Shown piece by piece: positions 43,201-51,126 of a stretch of 64,000 nucleotides of DNA. Source of the stretch: JBELHR01 sp042091275 (GTDB lineage: Bacteria; Bacteroidota; Bacteroidia; Flavobacteriales; Flavobacteriaceae); NCBI GenBank assembly GCA_042091275.1, contig JBELHR010000009.1, positions 7,783 through 71,782 of the forward strand, given 5' to 3'. The translations under genes were made by a program, and so were the position numbers. Each line of letters starts with the position of its first letter. Positions within the stretch are counted from its first letter, which is position 1. The notes under the pieces are model-generated. The model was not told the origin of the DNA. It was given only the letters and a program-made list of their open reading frames with translations, and did no database searches.

Positions 43201-43678
43201 AAACAGATTAAAAGTCAAGAGTTCAATTGTGTTTGTGATGCTACTTAGCTTAAGTCTAGGATTGCGCGCCCAAGAAAAAAGATACGATAAAATAAAGGCT
43301 CTCAAAGTTGGATTTATTACCGAACAACTTCAACTAACCGCAGATCAAGCGGAAGTATTTTGGCCCATATACAATGAGGCAGATAACAGTAGAAGACGAA
43401 TACGACGGGAATTATCTCAAGTTTATTCCGAGATCAGATCATCTCAAAATGAAGGGGAACTCAGCGAGGAAAAATCCAAAATGCTTTGGAAGTCTATTCA
43501 AAAATTAAAATCGAAAGAACAGGCTCAAAATGAAAGCTATCAGGAAACAATCAGCCAGGAGTTCGGATTTAAGATGCTGACCCAACTCCTAGTTGCCGAA
43601 AGAGATTTTAACGCCCGTTTAGTAAGGCGGATGGGAAACCAAAGAAATAAAAGCGATTCCAAAAAAAAGCGACCCTGA
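43193..43678 (+). CDS. Periplasmic Spy-like protein ('sensor of ECF-type sigma factor')
   Basis: A 161-residue exported protein. The signal peptide spans residues 1-26 (VFVMLLSLSLGLRAQ). The mature part is helical and charged: KALKVGFITEQLQLTADQAEVFWPIYNE resembles the LTxxQ motif of Spy/CpxP proteins, and NSRRRIRRELSQVYSEIRS follows. Proteins of this type in flavobacteria sit downstream of ECF sigma genes and are thought to sense envelope or misfolding stress. It is the last gene of the sigma operon and is followed directly by a terminator. Confidence 0.82.
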   Translation: MNKNRLKVKSSIVFVMLLSLSLGLRAQEKRYDKIKALKVGFITEQLQLTADQAEVFWPIYNEADNSRRRIRRELSQVYSEIRSSQNEGELSEEKSKMLWKSIQKLKSKEQAQNESYQETISQEFGFKMLTQLLVAERDFNARLVRRMGNQRNKSDSKKKRP

Positions 43679-43692
43679 GGTCGCTTTTTTTT
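43663..43692. terminator. Bidirectional terminator between the ECF operon and the ABC-F gene
   Basis: GCGACC-CTGA-GGTCGC (43669-43684) is flanked by eight A and eight T. It overlaps the end of the plus-strand gene and the stop of the minus-strand gene. Confidence 0.93.
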
Positions 43693-45316
43693 AATTGTAC
43701 ATTTTCTCTCTTAACTCTTTCACCTTAGGATCGGACAAATACTCGTCAAAGCTCAAATATCTATCTATTATTCCCGATGGAGTAATCTCTATAATACGGT
43801 TTGCGACAGTTTGCAAAAATTCGTGATCGTGAGTAGATAAAAGTACCGTACCCTTGAATAGTTTCAAGCCATTGTTAAAAGACTGAATAGATTCTAGGTC
43901 CAAGTGGTTGGTCGGTTCGTCCAACATCAAAACATTGGCTCTTTTCATCATCATACGAGAAGTCATACATCTCACCTTTTCTCCTCCAGAGAGAACATCA
44001 CACTTTTTAAGGGCCTCTTCTCCACTAAAAATCATCTTACCGAGAAATCCTCTAAGGTGGACTTCCTCTCTCTCCTCTTCGGTCTGAGCGTATTGTCTTA
44101 GCCAATCTACAAGGTTCAATTCACTATTTGTAAAAAAACTTGCATTGTCCAAAGGCAAATAAGACTGAGTAGTCGTGACCCCCCATTTAAAACTACCCGT
44201 ATCCGGTTCGATATGACCGTTTAAAATTTCGTAAAAAGCAGTTACTGCCTTTGAGTTTTTGGAAATTACAGCGACCTTATCTCCTTTATTCAGGTTGATG
44301 AAAATATCTTTAAAAAGTAACTCTCCATCGCTAGAGTAAGATAAATTATCTACTTCCAAAATCTGATCTCCAGCTTCTCTATCGCGCTCAAAAAAGATGG
44401 CAGGATAGCGACGTGAGGAAGGTTTGATCTGATCAACATTTAATTTTTCAATCATTTTCTTACGAGAAGTAGCTTGTTTGGATTTGGCTACATTGGCAGA
44501 AAATCTTCTTACAAATTCTTCCAATTCTTTCTTTTTGTCCTCTGCTTTCTTATTCTGTTGCGCTCTCTGCTTTGCAGCTAATTGACTAGATTCATACCAA
44601 AAGGTGTAATTACCTGAGTAGTGAGTGATTTTACCAAAATCAATATCTGAGATATGGGTGCAAACTGCATCTAAAAAGTGACGGTCATGGGAAACCACAA
44701 TAACCGTATTATCGTAATTTGCTAGAAAGTTTTCCAACCAAGATATTGTTTCAAAATCCAAATCATTGGTAGGCTCATCCATAATCAAAACATCCGGGCT
44801 TCCAAACAACGCTTGAGCCAAGAGTACTCTCACTTTGGATTTACCATCCAATTCCGACATTAAGCTGTAATGCATATCCTCTTTGATCCCGAGAGAAGAT
44901 AAAAGTGTTGCTGCATCGCTATCTGCAGTCCAACCTCCCATTTCTTCGTATACAATACCCAAATCACCAGCTCGAACACCATCAGCTTCCGAAAAATCAG
45001 GCTTTGCGTAGATAGCATCCATTTCATTCTTTATTTCAAAAAGCTTTTTATTTCCTCTCAAAACGGTTTCAATTACCGAAAACTCGTCAAAAGCAAAGTG
45101 ATTTTGCTCCAAAACAGACATTCTCTTTCCAGGTTCTAAACTGACACCACCTGATGTAGGATCCATCTTCCCTGCAATAATTTTGAGAAAAGTAGACTTA
45201 CCTGCACCATTGGCTCCAATAATACCATAGCAATTACCCTGTACGAATTTGGTGTTTACCTCATCAAATAAAACCCGCTTTCCAAATTGAACCGAAAGGT
45301 TTGAAACTGTTAACAT
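43691..45316 (-). CDS. ABC-F family ATPase, YbiT type
   Basis: A soluble protein of 541 residues with two ABC domains and no membrane part. ABC-F proteins act on the ribosome E site during translation. NBD1 has Walker A GANGAGKST (34-42), Walker B VLIMDEPTNDLD, and a signature that reads LDGKSKVRVLL (156-166) instead of LSGGQ. A linker (245-300) is rich in Lys/Glu and coiled-coil-like. NBD2 has SKNSKAVT (352-359) where Walker A should be, but a normal LSGGEKVRC and VLMLDEPTNHLD. The two altered motifs belong to the same composite ATP site, so one site may be inactive. The overall pattern is that of YbiT rather than EttA or Uup. Confidence 0.9.
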   Translation of the reverse strand: MLTVSNLSVQFGKRVLFDEVNTKFVQGNCYGIIGANGAGKSTFLKIIAGKMDPTSGGVSLEPGKRMSVLEQNHFAFDEFSVIETVLRGNKKLFEIKNEMDAIYAKPDFSEADGVRAGDLGIVYEEMGGWTADSDAATLLSSLGIKEDMHYSLMSELDGKSKVRVLLAQALFGSPDVLIMDEPTNDLDFETISWLENFLANYDNTVIVVSHDRHFLDAVCTHISDIDFGKITHYSGNYTFWYESSQLAAKQRAQQNKKAEDKKKELEEFVRRFSANVAKSKQATSRKKMIEKLNVDQIKPSSRRYPAIFFERDREAGDQILEVDNLSYSSDGELLFKDIFINLNKGDKVAVISKNSKAVTAFYEILNGHIEPDTGSFKWGVTTTQSYLPLDNASFFTNSELNLVDWLRQYAQTEEEREEVHLRGFLGKMIFSGEEALKKCDVLSGGEKVRCMTSRMMMKRANVLMLDEPTNHLDLESIQSFNNGLKLFKGTVLLSTHDHEFLQTVANRIIEITPSGIIDRYLSFDEYLSDPKVKELREKMYN

Positions 45317-45333
45317 GTGTTTATATTTTTGCG

Positions 45334-45341
45334 CAAAATTA
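45334..45341 (-). promoter_or_regulatory. -7 promoter element of the ABC-F gene
   Basis: The minus strand reads TAATTTTG, an exact TAnnTTTG match, 17 bp before the ATG at 45316. Confidence 0.5.
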
Positions 45342-45440
45342 GGGAATTATTTAAGTTCTACAGACTATCGAGAGCATAAATTCACATATTTCACACTTAT
45401 ATTTAACAAGTAATTAACTCTATAGCCTAGGAATTGCTTT

Positions 45441-45448
45441 TACATTTG
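45441..45448 (+). promoter_or_regulatory. -7 promoter element of the lipoprotein gene
   Basis: TACATTTG, an exact match, 32 bp before the ATG at 45481. The longer frame starting at 45448 overlaps it and can be discounted. Confidence 0.55.
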
Positions 45449-45480
45449 TGGATTATACCATAAACCAATATGTTTGTTTG

Positions 45481-46875
45481 ATGTTTAACCGGAGTTACTT
45501 TTTTTTACTGGTAATTTTCATGTCCCTTTCTGCCTGTCAGCAGCCCAAGGAATTTGACAGTCCTACTTATCTCGGAGGTCAAATCATCAATGCAAGAGCC
45601 AACTCAGTCGTTTTATCTTTTCAAGAGGAAATTATCGACACCCTTATGTTGGACTCCAATCAACGCTTTTTAAAGGCGGTACCTGTTTTTGAAGAAGGAC
45701 TTTATACTTTTCAACACGGGAATGAATTTCAATATATCTTCTTAGAGCCCGGAGATAGCATCATGATGCGAATAAATACTTGGGACTTTGACGAATCCCT
45801 TGTCTATTCCGGAAAGGGAGGCATGCGAAACGAATATTTAATTGATTTGTTTATTGAAAATGAAAAAGAAGATAGCTTCCTCAGAAATCTCTATTACTTA
45901 GATTCTCGCGATCTAAAAAAGGAAATAGAGCGTCTCAGAGCAAATAAACATCAAAAGTTAGATAACTTCTTGTTGGAGAGTCAAGAGACCAATAATCTTT
46001 ATATACGTTATGCACGTGCGGCTATAGACTATCCTCTTTACCGCAAAATGGAGATTTATCCTCTGATGAAAAAAAGCTATTTGAATCTTATGGATTTCCC
46101 TCAAGTTTCAGATAATTTTTACGATTACAGAAAGAATATAGAACTAAACGACCCTGTCCTAGCAAATTTCTATACCCATAGAAATTACGTGATGAGTTAT
46201 ACCTATCACTTGGCCTACGAATCCAATGCAAACAATCCTCAAGTCTCTGTTCATTCAAATTTATTGCATATTGTAAACGACAGTATTGACGACCCTGAAT
46301 TGAAGAGCAATTTGATGAACTCCGTTCTTCAAGATGAGTTTTTCTCTAATGCGAGTTTAAATTTAAATAGAGAACTCATCCACACTTTTATGGAACTCTC
46401 CGAGGATGAGGAAATGAAAAATCAAATTAATTTACTCATTCTCGACAGTGAGCAAGTACCCAATGGTGGTCAATTGACGGATTTTGATGTAATGAGTTAT
46501 AATTATAGACCCTTTGATATCAAATCTATCATTGCCAACCGAAATGCAGTTATCTATTTTTGGTCGGAAACTACCTTGGAGCCCTTAAAATTAGCTCGTA
46601 GAATTCAACTTCTTCAAAGAAAATTTCCAAGTATATTATTTATCGGAATCAATATTGATGGCGACGGCATGGACAATTTAGGTCCAAAAACCTTGGCTTA
46701 CAGCAATAAAAACTACCAGTTTACCTTAAACAAAAACTCTGATGCTCAATCTTTTACACAGAGTAAATACCCTAGAAGTATTTTGGTAAACAGACGTGGA
46801 AATGTTCTCGACAATTACGGAAATATCTCCTCTGGTCAATTTGAGCAATCTTTGAAAGTTCTCGAAAAGAATTAG
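45481..46875 (+). CDS. Lipoprotein with thioredoxin-like C-terminal domain lacking CxxC
   Basis: A 464-residue lipoprotein. The signal peptide FFLLVIFMSLSAC carries a lipobox (LSAC), so the mature Cys is acylated. A beta-rich domain follows (YLGGQIINARANSVVLSF, EPGDSIMMRINTW), like the N-terminal domain of Bacteroidota TlpA-type lipoproteins, then a helical middle part. The last 120 residues have a thioredoxin fold: NAVIYFWSETTLEPLKLAR, FIGINIDGD, and YPRSILVNRRGNVLDNYG with the cis-Pro region. The position of the redox CxxC reads SETT (46564-46575), so disulfide chemistry is excluded; binding or assembly is more likely. It is monocistronic. Confidence 0.8.
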   Translation: MFNRSYFFLLVIFMSLSACQQPKEFDSPTYLGGQIINARANSVVLSFQEEIIDTLMLDSNQRFLKAVPVFEEGLYTFQHGNEFQYIFLEPGDSIMMRINTWDFDESLVYSGKGGMRNEYLIDLFIENEKEDSFLRNLYYLDSRDLKKEIERLRANKHQKLDNFLLESQETNNLYIRYARAAIDYPLYRKMEIYPLMKKSYLNLMDFPQVSDNFYDYRKNIELNDPVLANFYTHRNYVMSYTYHLAYESNANNPQVSVHSNLLHIVNDSIDDPELKSNLMNSVLQDEFFSNASLNLNRELIHTFMELSEDEEMKNQINLLILDSEQVPNGGQLTDFDVMSYNYRPFDIKSIIANRNAVIYFWSETTLEPLKLARRIQLLQRKFPSILFIGINIDGDGMDNLGPKTLAYSNKNYQFTLNKNSDAQSFTQSKYPRSILVNRRGNVLDNYGNISSGQFEQSLKVLEKN

Positions 46876-46906
46876 CCAAACCTTCGGCTAACCATTTAAT
46901 TTAGCG

Positions 46907-46914
46907 TAAATTTG
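46907..46914 (+). promoter_or_regulatory. -7 promoter element of the DEAD-box helicase gene
   Basis: TAAATTTG, an exact match, which predicts a leader of about 55 nt before the ATG at 46976. Confidence 0.55.
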
Positions 46915-46927
46915 CAAACTTTTTAAC

Positions 46928-46960
46928 AGCATTTACAATGCTTTTATAGGTATTGTAAAT
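46928..46960 (+). promoter_or_regulatory. Two mutually exclusive hairpins in the helicase leader
   Basis: Hairpin 1 is AGCATT-TAC-AATGCT (46928-46942), followed by TTTAT. Hairpin 2 pairs ATTTACAAT (46931-46939) with ATTGTAAAT (46952-46960), a perfect 9-bp inverted repeat with a 12-nt loop. The two use the same bases, so only one can form. This is the arrangement of an RNA switch or temperature-responsive leader. The structures are seen in sequence; the switching is inferred. Confidence 0.45.
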
Positions 46961-46975
46961 CAACAAATTACATAA

Positions 46976-48739
46976 ATGACTACATTCTCTGAATTAGGAT
47001 TAAAACCGGAAATACTAAAAGCCCTAGACGGATTGGGTTTCGAATTTCCAACGGAAATACAGCAAAAATCAATTCCTCAAATTATTGGATCTGAGGACGA
47101 TTTAAAAGCTTTTGCTCAGACTGGAACCGGAAAAACCGCAGCCTTTAGTTTACCAATAATTCAATTGATCGACCCAAAGAAAAAGGGAGTTCAAGCGATT
47201 ATACTTTCTCCTACTAGAGAACTTGCTGTTCAAATTGGTGACAATATCAATGAATTCACGAAATTTTTACCGGGATTAAATTCGGTTACTGTTTACGGTG
47301 GATCTAATATTGAAGACCAAATAAGAAAAATTAAAAAAGGAGCTCAAATCGTAGTTGGAACACCGGGAAGAACGGTGGATCTAATTAACAGAGGAGTTCT
47401 TAAATTAGGAGACGTAAAGTGGTTGACACTTGACGAAGCGGACGAGATGCTAAACATGGGATTCAAAGATGAATTGGATCGCGTATTGGAAGCTACTCCA
47501 GCCTCTAAACAAACGCTTTTGTTTTCAGCTACATTCCCAAGAGAAGTGGAGAATATAGCACGTAACTACATGACCAACCCAGCAGAAATTAGTTCTGGTG
47601 CGAGAAATTCGGGGTCGGATAATGTGGAAAATGAATACTACCAAGTAAAGGATTCAAATCGATACAAAGCTCTTAAACGAATTGCGGATATCAATCCTGA
47701 TATTTATGCTATTGTGTTTTGTAGAACGCGAAGAGAGACTAAAGATGTTGCAGACCGATTGATCGCAGATGGTTATAATGCAGATGCTCTACACGGAGAT
47801 TTATCGCAACCACAACGAGATAGTGTAATGCTAAAATTCAGAAACAAAGGTATTCAGATTTTAGTAGCTACGGATGTTGCAGCGAGAGGACTTGACGTAA
47901 ATAGTTTAACCCACGTTATCAACTATAAATTACCAGATCAAATCGAATCGTATACCCACAGAAGTGGAAGGACAGGTAGAGCTGGTAACAAAGGAACCTG
48001 TATTACTCTTTTAACAAAAAGAGAGGTCTCTAAAATCCGACCGATAGAAAAACGTATCGGGAAGAAGTTTATTGCTAAAGAAGTCCCTACTGGTGAAGAA
48101 ATCTGTAAAATTCAATTGATGAGTTTGATCGACAGAATTTATAATACACCGGTAAACGAAAAGCAAATTGAACCTTTCCTAGAACAGATTTATGACAAGT
48201 TAGCGGATTTAGATAGAGAAGCACTGATCAAAAAATTTGTTTCTGTTGAATTTAATAGCTTTTTGGAATACTATCAGGATGCTAACGATATCAACGATAC
48301 ATCTAGCTCAAATGATCGCAGAGGATCTTCTCGTTATGGAGACGAAAACATGACGCGTTTCTTTATAAACGTTGGACGTAAAGACAATCTTACTCCTCCT
48401 AGACTGATGGGATTGATCAACGAACAACACAAAAAACGAGATATCGAAATTGGTCAAATAGAAATACTGGATAAATTCTCGTTTTTTGAAATTGATTCCG
48501 AATATACAGACAAGACTTTGGAGGTATTTAAAGGAGCTGAATTTGAAGGGAGAAGAATCGGAGTTGAAATCACCAAAAAGAAAAGAGATGGTGGTGGAAG
48601 AGACCGAGGAGGAGATCGAAGAAAGAAGTCTGGATTTAGATCAGATAGACGAAATGACCGAAGAGGTTCAAATCCTTCAGAAGGTTTCGGAAGAAAGAGA
48701 AGAGACAGCAGATCAAAACCTCACCGAGGAAAACGATAA
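46976..48739 (+). CDS. DEAD-box ATP-dependent RNA helicase (DeaD/CsdA-like)
   Basis: A 587-residue RNA helicase. Motifs: Q motif GFEFPTEIQQKSIP, I AQTGTGKTAA, Ia SPTRELAVQI, II LDEADEML, III LLFSATFP, IV IVFCRTRRET, V ATDVAARGLDV, VI YTHRSGRTGRAG. After the core comes a DbpA/CsdA-type RNA-binding domain (TRFFINVGRKDNLTPPRLMGLI) and a 50-residue Arg/Gly/Asp-rich tail (about 535-587) that can bind RNA non-specifically. This layout is that of cold-shock and ribosome-assembly helicases. The gene is a single unit between a promoter with a structured leader and a strong terminator. Confidence 0.95.
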   Translation: MTTFSELGLKPEILKALDGLGFEFPTEIQQKSIPQIIGSEDDLKAFAQTGTGKTAAFSLPIIQLIDPKKKGVQAIILSPTRELAVQIGDNINEFTKFLPGLNSVTVYGGSNIEDQIRKIKKGAQIVVGTPGRTVDLINRGVLKLGDVKWLTLDEADEMLNMGFKDELDRVLEATPASKQTLLFSATFPREVENIARNYMTNPAEISSGARNSGSDNVENEYYQVKDSNRYKALKRIADINPDIYAIVFCRTRRETKDVADRLIADGYNADALHGDLSQPQRDSVMLKFRNKGIQILVATDVAARGLDVNSLTHVINYKLPDQIESYTHRSGRTGRAGNKGTCITLLTKREVSKIRPIEKRIGKKFIAKEVPTGEEICKIQLMSLIDRIYNTPVNEKQIEPFLEQIYDKLADLDREALIKKFVSVEFNSFLEYYQDANDINDTSSSNDRRGSSRYGDENMTRFFINVGRKDNLTPPRLMGLINEQHKKRDIEIGQIEILDKFSFFEIDSEYTDKTLEVFKGAEFEGRRIGVEITKKKRDGGGRDRGGDRRKKSGFRSDRRNDRRGSNPSEGFGRKRRDSRSKPHRGKR

Positions 48740-48742
48740 GAC

Positions 48743-48778
48743 AAAAAAAAGCCGCTTCATAAATGAAGCGGCTTTTTT
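48743..48778. terminator. Bidirectional terminator
   Basis: GCCGCTTCA-TAAA-TGAAGCGGC (48751-48772) with eight A before and six T after. It serves both the helicase and the convergent capnine pair. Confidence 0.95.
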
Positions 48779-48797
48779 ATTATATCTATTCAATAAA

Positions 48798-50045
48798 TTA
48801 AGCACTTATTGATTGGGATATTTTTTTGTAAGAACCATCTTCTAACTTTTCACGGATAGCAGAAAATGCCTCGATAGTAACCTTGACATCGTCTAAGTTA
48901 TGCGCCGCTGTAGGAATTAATCTCAATATAATCATCCCTTTTGGAATTACCGGATACACAACGATTGAACAAAAAATTCCGTGATTTTCTCTTAGGTCAT
49001 TTACCATCACCATAGCCTCTGGAATATCTCCTTGTAGATAAACAGGAGTTACACAAGTATTAGTAGTACCAATATCAAAGCCTGCTTCCTTAAGTCCTCC
49101 TTGAAGTGCATTTACATTCTCCCAAAGTTTATCTTTTAGCTCTGGCATACTTCTTAACATATCCAAACGCTTTAGAGCTCCCTTTACCATTACCATTGGA
49201 AGAGACTTTGCAAACATCTGAGAACGCATATTGTATTTCAAATATTGAACAACATCCTTATTTCCAGCAAAGAAAGCACCAATTCCAGCCATTGATTTTG
49301 CAAAAGTTGCAAAGTAAACATCAATACTATCTTGAACTCCTTGCTCCTCTCCTGTTCCAGCTCCAGTAGCTCCTAGAGTACCAAAACCGTGAGCATCATC
49401 CACTAGTAATCGGAAATTGTACTTTTCCTTTAGGGCTACAATCTCTTTTAGCTTTCCTTGTTCCCCTCTCATTCCAAATACACCTTCCGAAATCAAAAGG
49501 ATTCCTCCATTATTTTTTTCTGCTACCAGTGTAGCTCTTTTCAGGTTCTTTTCTATCGATTCCACATCGTTGTGGCGATATACAAAACGCTTACCTGGGT
49601 GCAATCTAACACCATCAATAATGCAGGCATGGGTGTCTACATCGTAAACAATCACATCGTTTTTGGAAACTAATGCATCGATAGCAGAAACCATCCCTTG
49701 GTATCCAAAATTCACCAAGTAAGAAGCTTCTTTATTCACAAACTCAGCACATTCGCGCTCTAGTTGCTCGTGGTACTTTGTATGACCTGACATCATTCTA
49801 GCTCCCATAGGATAAGCCATTCCGTGTTCAGCCGCTGCGTCTGCATCTGCTTTAATAACTTCCGGGTGATTTGCCAATCCTAGGTAATCATTAATACTCC
49901 AAGTAACAAGACGTTTCCCATTAAACTTCATTCTATTAGAGATAGGTCCTTCTAGCTTTGGAAAAACATAATAGCCTTCCGCTTTATCTGCCCAGTTACC
50001 TAATGGTCCTTTGTCATCATATATTCTCTCAAACAAATCCTTCAT
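48798..50045 (-). CDS. Alpha-oxoamine synthase, probable cysteate acyltransferase of capnine (sulfonolipid) synthesis
   Basis: A 415-residue fold-type I PLP enzyme of the alpha-oxoamine synthase family (AONS, KBL, serine palmitoyltransferase). Motifs: WSINDYLGLANHP, GARMMSGHTKYHEQLE, YDVDTHACIIDG, LVDDAHGFGTLG, and the PLP lysine in ATFAKSMAGIGAFF. It is commonly labelled KBL or BioF. In gliding flavobacteria the homologue condenses cysteate with an acyl thioester to start capnine synthesis. The gene 16 bp upstream encodes a cysteine-synthase-like enzyme that could make cysteate, which strongly favours this role over biotin or threonine metabolism. No bio genes are nearby. It ends at a strong terminator. 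Confidence 0.82.
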   Translation of the reverse strand: MKDLFERIYDDKGPLGNWADKAEGYYVFPKLEGPISNRMKFNGKRLVTWSINDYLGLANHPEVIKADADAAAEHGMAYPMGARMMSGHTKYHEQLERECAEFVNKEASYLVNFGYQGMVSAIDALVSKNDVIVYDVDTHACIIDGVRLHPGKRFVYRHNDVESIEKNLKRATLVAEKNNGGILLISEGVFGMRGEQGKLKEIVALKEKYNFRLLVDDAHGFGTLGATGAGTGEEQGVQDSIDVYFATFAKSMAGIGAFFAGNKDVVQYLKYNMRSQMFAKSLPMVMVKGALKRLDMLRSMPELKDKLWENVNALQGGLKEAGFDIGTTNTCVTPVYLQGDIPEAMVMVNDLRENHGIFCSIVVYPVIPKGMIILRLIPTAAHNLDDVKVTIEAFSAIREKLEDGSYKKISQSISA

Positions 50046-50061
50046 TATCTTCTTATTTGAT

Positions 50062-51084
50062 TTATTGTTCTACTTTTTTTGAATCTTTTGTTATAAATCC
50101 TTGCTCAGCCATCCATTGATCGCTGTAAACTTTGCTGAGATATCGAGATCCGTGATCTGAAAAAACCAAAACAACAACCGAATTTTCATCAAAAAAACCT
50201 AAGTTTTCATATTGTTTTAGCCCCTGCATAACGGCTCCGGAAGTATACCCAGCGAATATACCTTCCTCTTTTAAAAGATCTCTAGCTGCCAAAGCAGCCT
50301 CCTTATCTCCTACTCTTTCATAATGATCCACTACCGAGAAGTCAGTCGCACTAGGGATCAAATTCTTACCTAATCCTTCAATTTTATATGGCTTGATATC
50401 TGACTTGTCGAGAGTACCGTTTTCGTGATAACCCTTGATAACAGAACCAATTGCATCTACTCCTAATATTTTAATGTTTGGATTTTGTTCTTTTAAAAAT
50501 CTTCCAGAACCAGAAATAGTTCCACCCGTTCCGCTCGGAGCGATTAGATGAGTAATTTTCCCTTCGGTTTGTTCCCAAATTTCAGGCCCTGTTGTATGGT
50601 AGTGAGCCTCAATATTTAAGGCGTTAAAATATTGGTTAATATAAACCGATCCTGGATTTTCTTTATGCAGCCTTTTTGCCACTTCGTAATACGATTTCGG
50701 ATCTTCAGGAGCCACATTTGCAGGACACACATGAACCTCAGCTCCCATGGTCTTTAGCATTTCAATTTTGTCCAAAGAGGACTTTGAAGTAACTGCCAAA
50801 ACACATCTATACCCGCGAATCAAACTGATCATAGCGAGACTAAATCCAGTATTACCCGAGGTAGTTTCAATAATGGTTCCTCCTGGTTTCAAGATGCCTT
50901 TTTCTTCCGCTTGCTCAACAATATAGCGTGCGATGCGATCTTTGGCAGAATGACCGGGGTTTAGACCTTCTAACTTAGCCAAATAAGTTCCAGGGTATTT
51001 ATCTTCCAATGATCTCATTTTCACCATTGGCGTATTTCCAATTAAATCAATTACAGAATTCTCTATTCTATTGATTTTCTTCAT
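50062..51084 (-). CDS. Cysteine synthase/CBS-like PLP enzyme, probable cysteate synthase
   Basis: A 340-residue fold-type II PLP enzyme. It shows VIDLIGNTPMVKM, the PLP lysine in NPGHSAKDRIA, TTSGNTGFSLA, the phosphate-binding loop PSGTGGTISGSGR, and a C-terminal SDHGSRYLSKVYSDQWM typical of the cystathionine beta-synthase side of the family. CBS regulatory domains are absent. Together with the adjacent oxoamine synthase it matches the cysteate-synthase/cysteate-acyltransferase pair of sulfonolipid synthesis; ordinary cysteine or cystathionine synthesis is the alternative. The start at 51084 (MKKINRIENSV) follows a TATATTTG promoter; the open frame to 51111 runs into that element. Confidence 0.82.
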   Translation of the reverse strand: MKKINRIENSVIDLIGNTPMVKMRSLEDKYPGTYLAKLEGLNPGHSAKDRIARYIVEQAEEKGILKPGGTIIETTSGNTGFSLAMISLIRGYRCVLAVTSKSSLDKIEMLKTMGAEVHVCPANVAPEDPKSYYEVAKRLHKENPGSVYINQYFNALNIEAHYHTTGPEIWEQTEGKITHLIAPSGTGGTISGSGRFLKEQNPNIKILGVDAIGSVIKGYHENGTLDKSDIKPYKIEGLGKNLIPSATDFSVVDHYERVGDKEAALAARDLLKEEGIFAGYTSGAVMQGLKQYENLGFFDENSVVVLVFSDHGSRYLSKVYSDQWMAEQGFITKDSKKVEQ

Positions 51085-51108
51085 AGTTAACAACTCAAAA
51101 AATATCGG

Positions 51109-51116
51109 CAAATATA
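51109..51116 (-). promoter_or_regulatory. -7 promoter element of the capnine pair
   Basis: The minus strand reads TATATTTG, an exact match, 24 bp before the ATG at 51084. It lies in the 42-bp gap after the oligopeptidase stop at 51127. Confidence 0.6.
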
Positions 51117-51126
51117 CACTAAAATT

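Noticed and set aside
48486..48812. 108-codon frame overlapping the end of the DEAD-box gene
   Set aside because: The Glu-rich sequence is the Arg/Gly tail read in another frame and runs through the terminator at 48743-48778.
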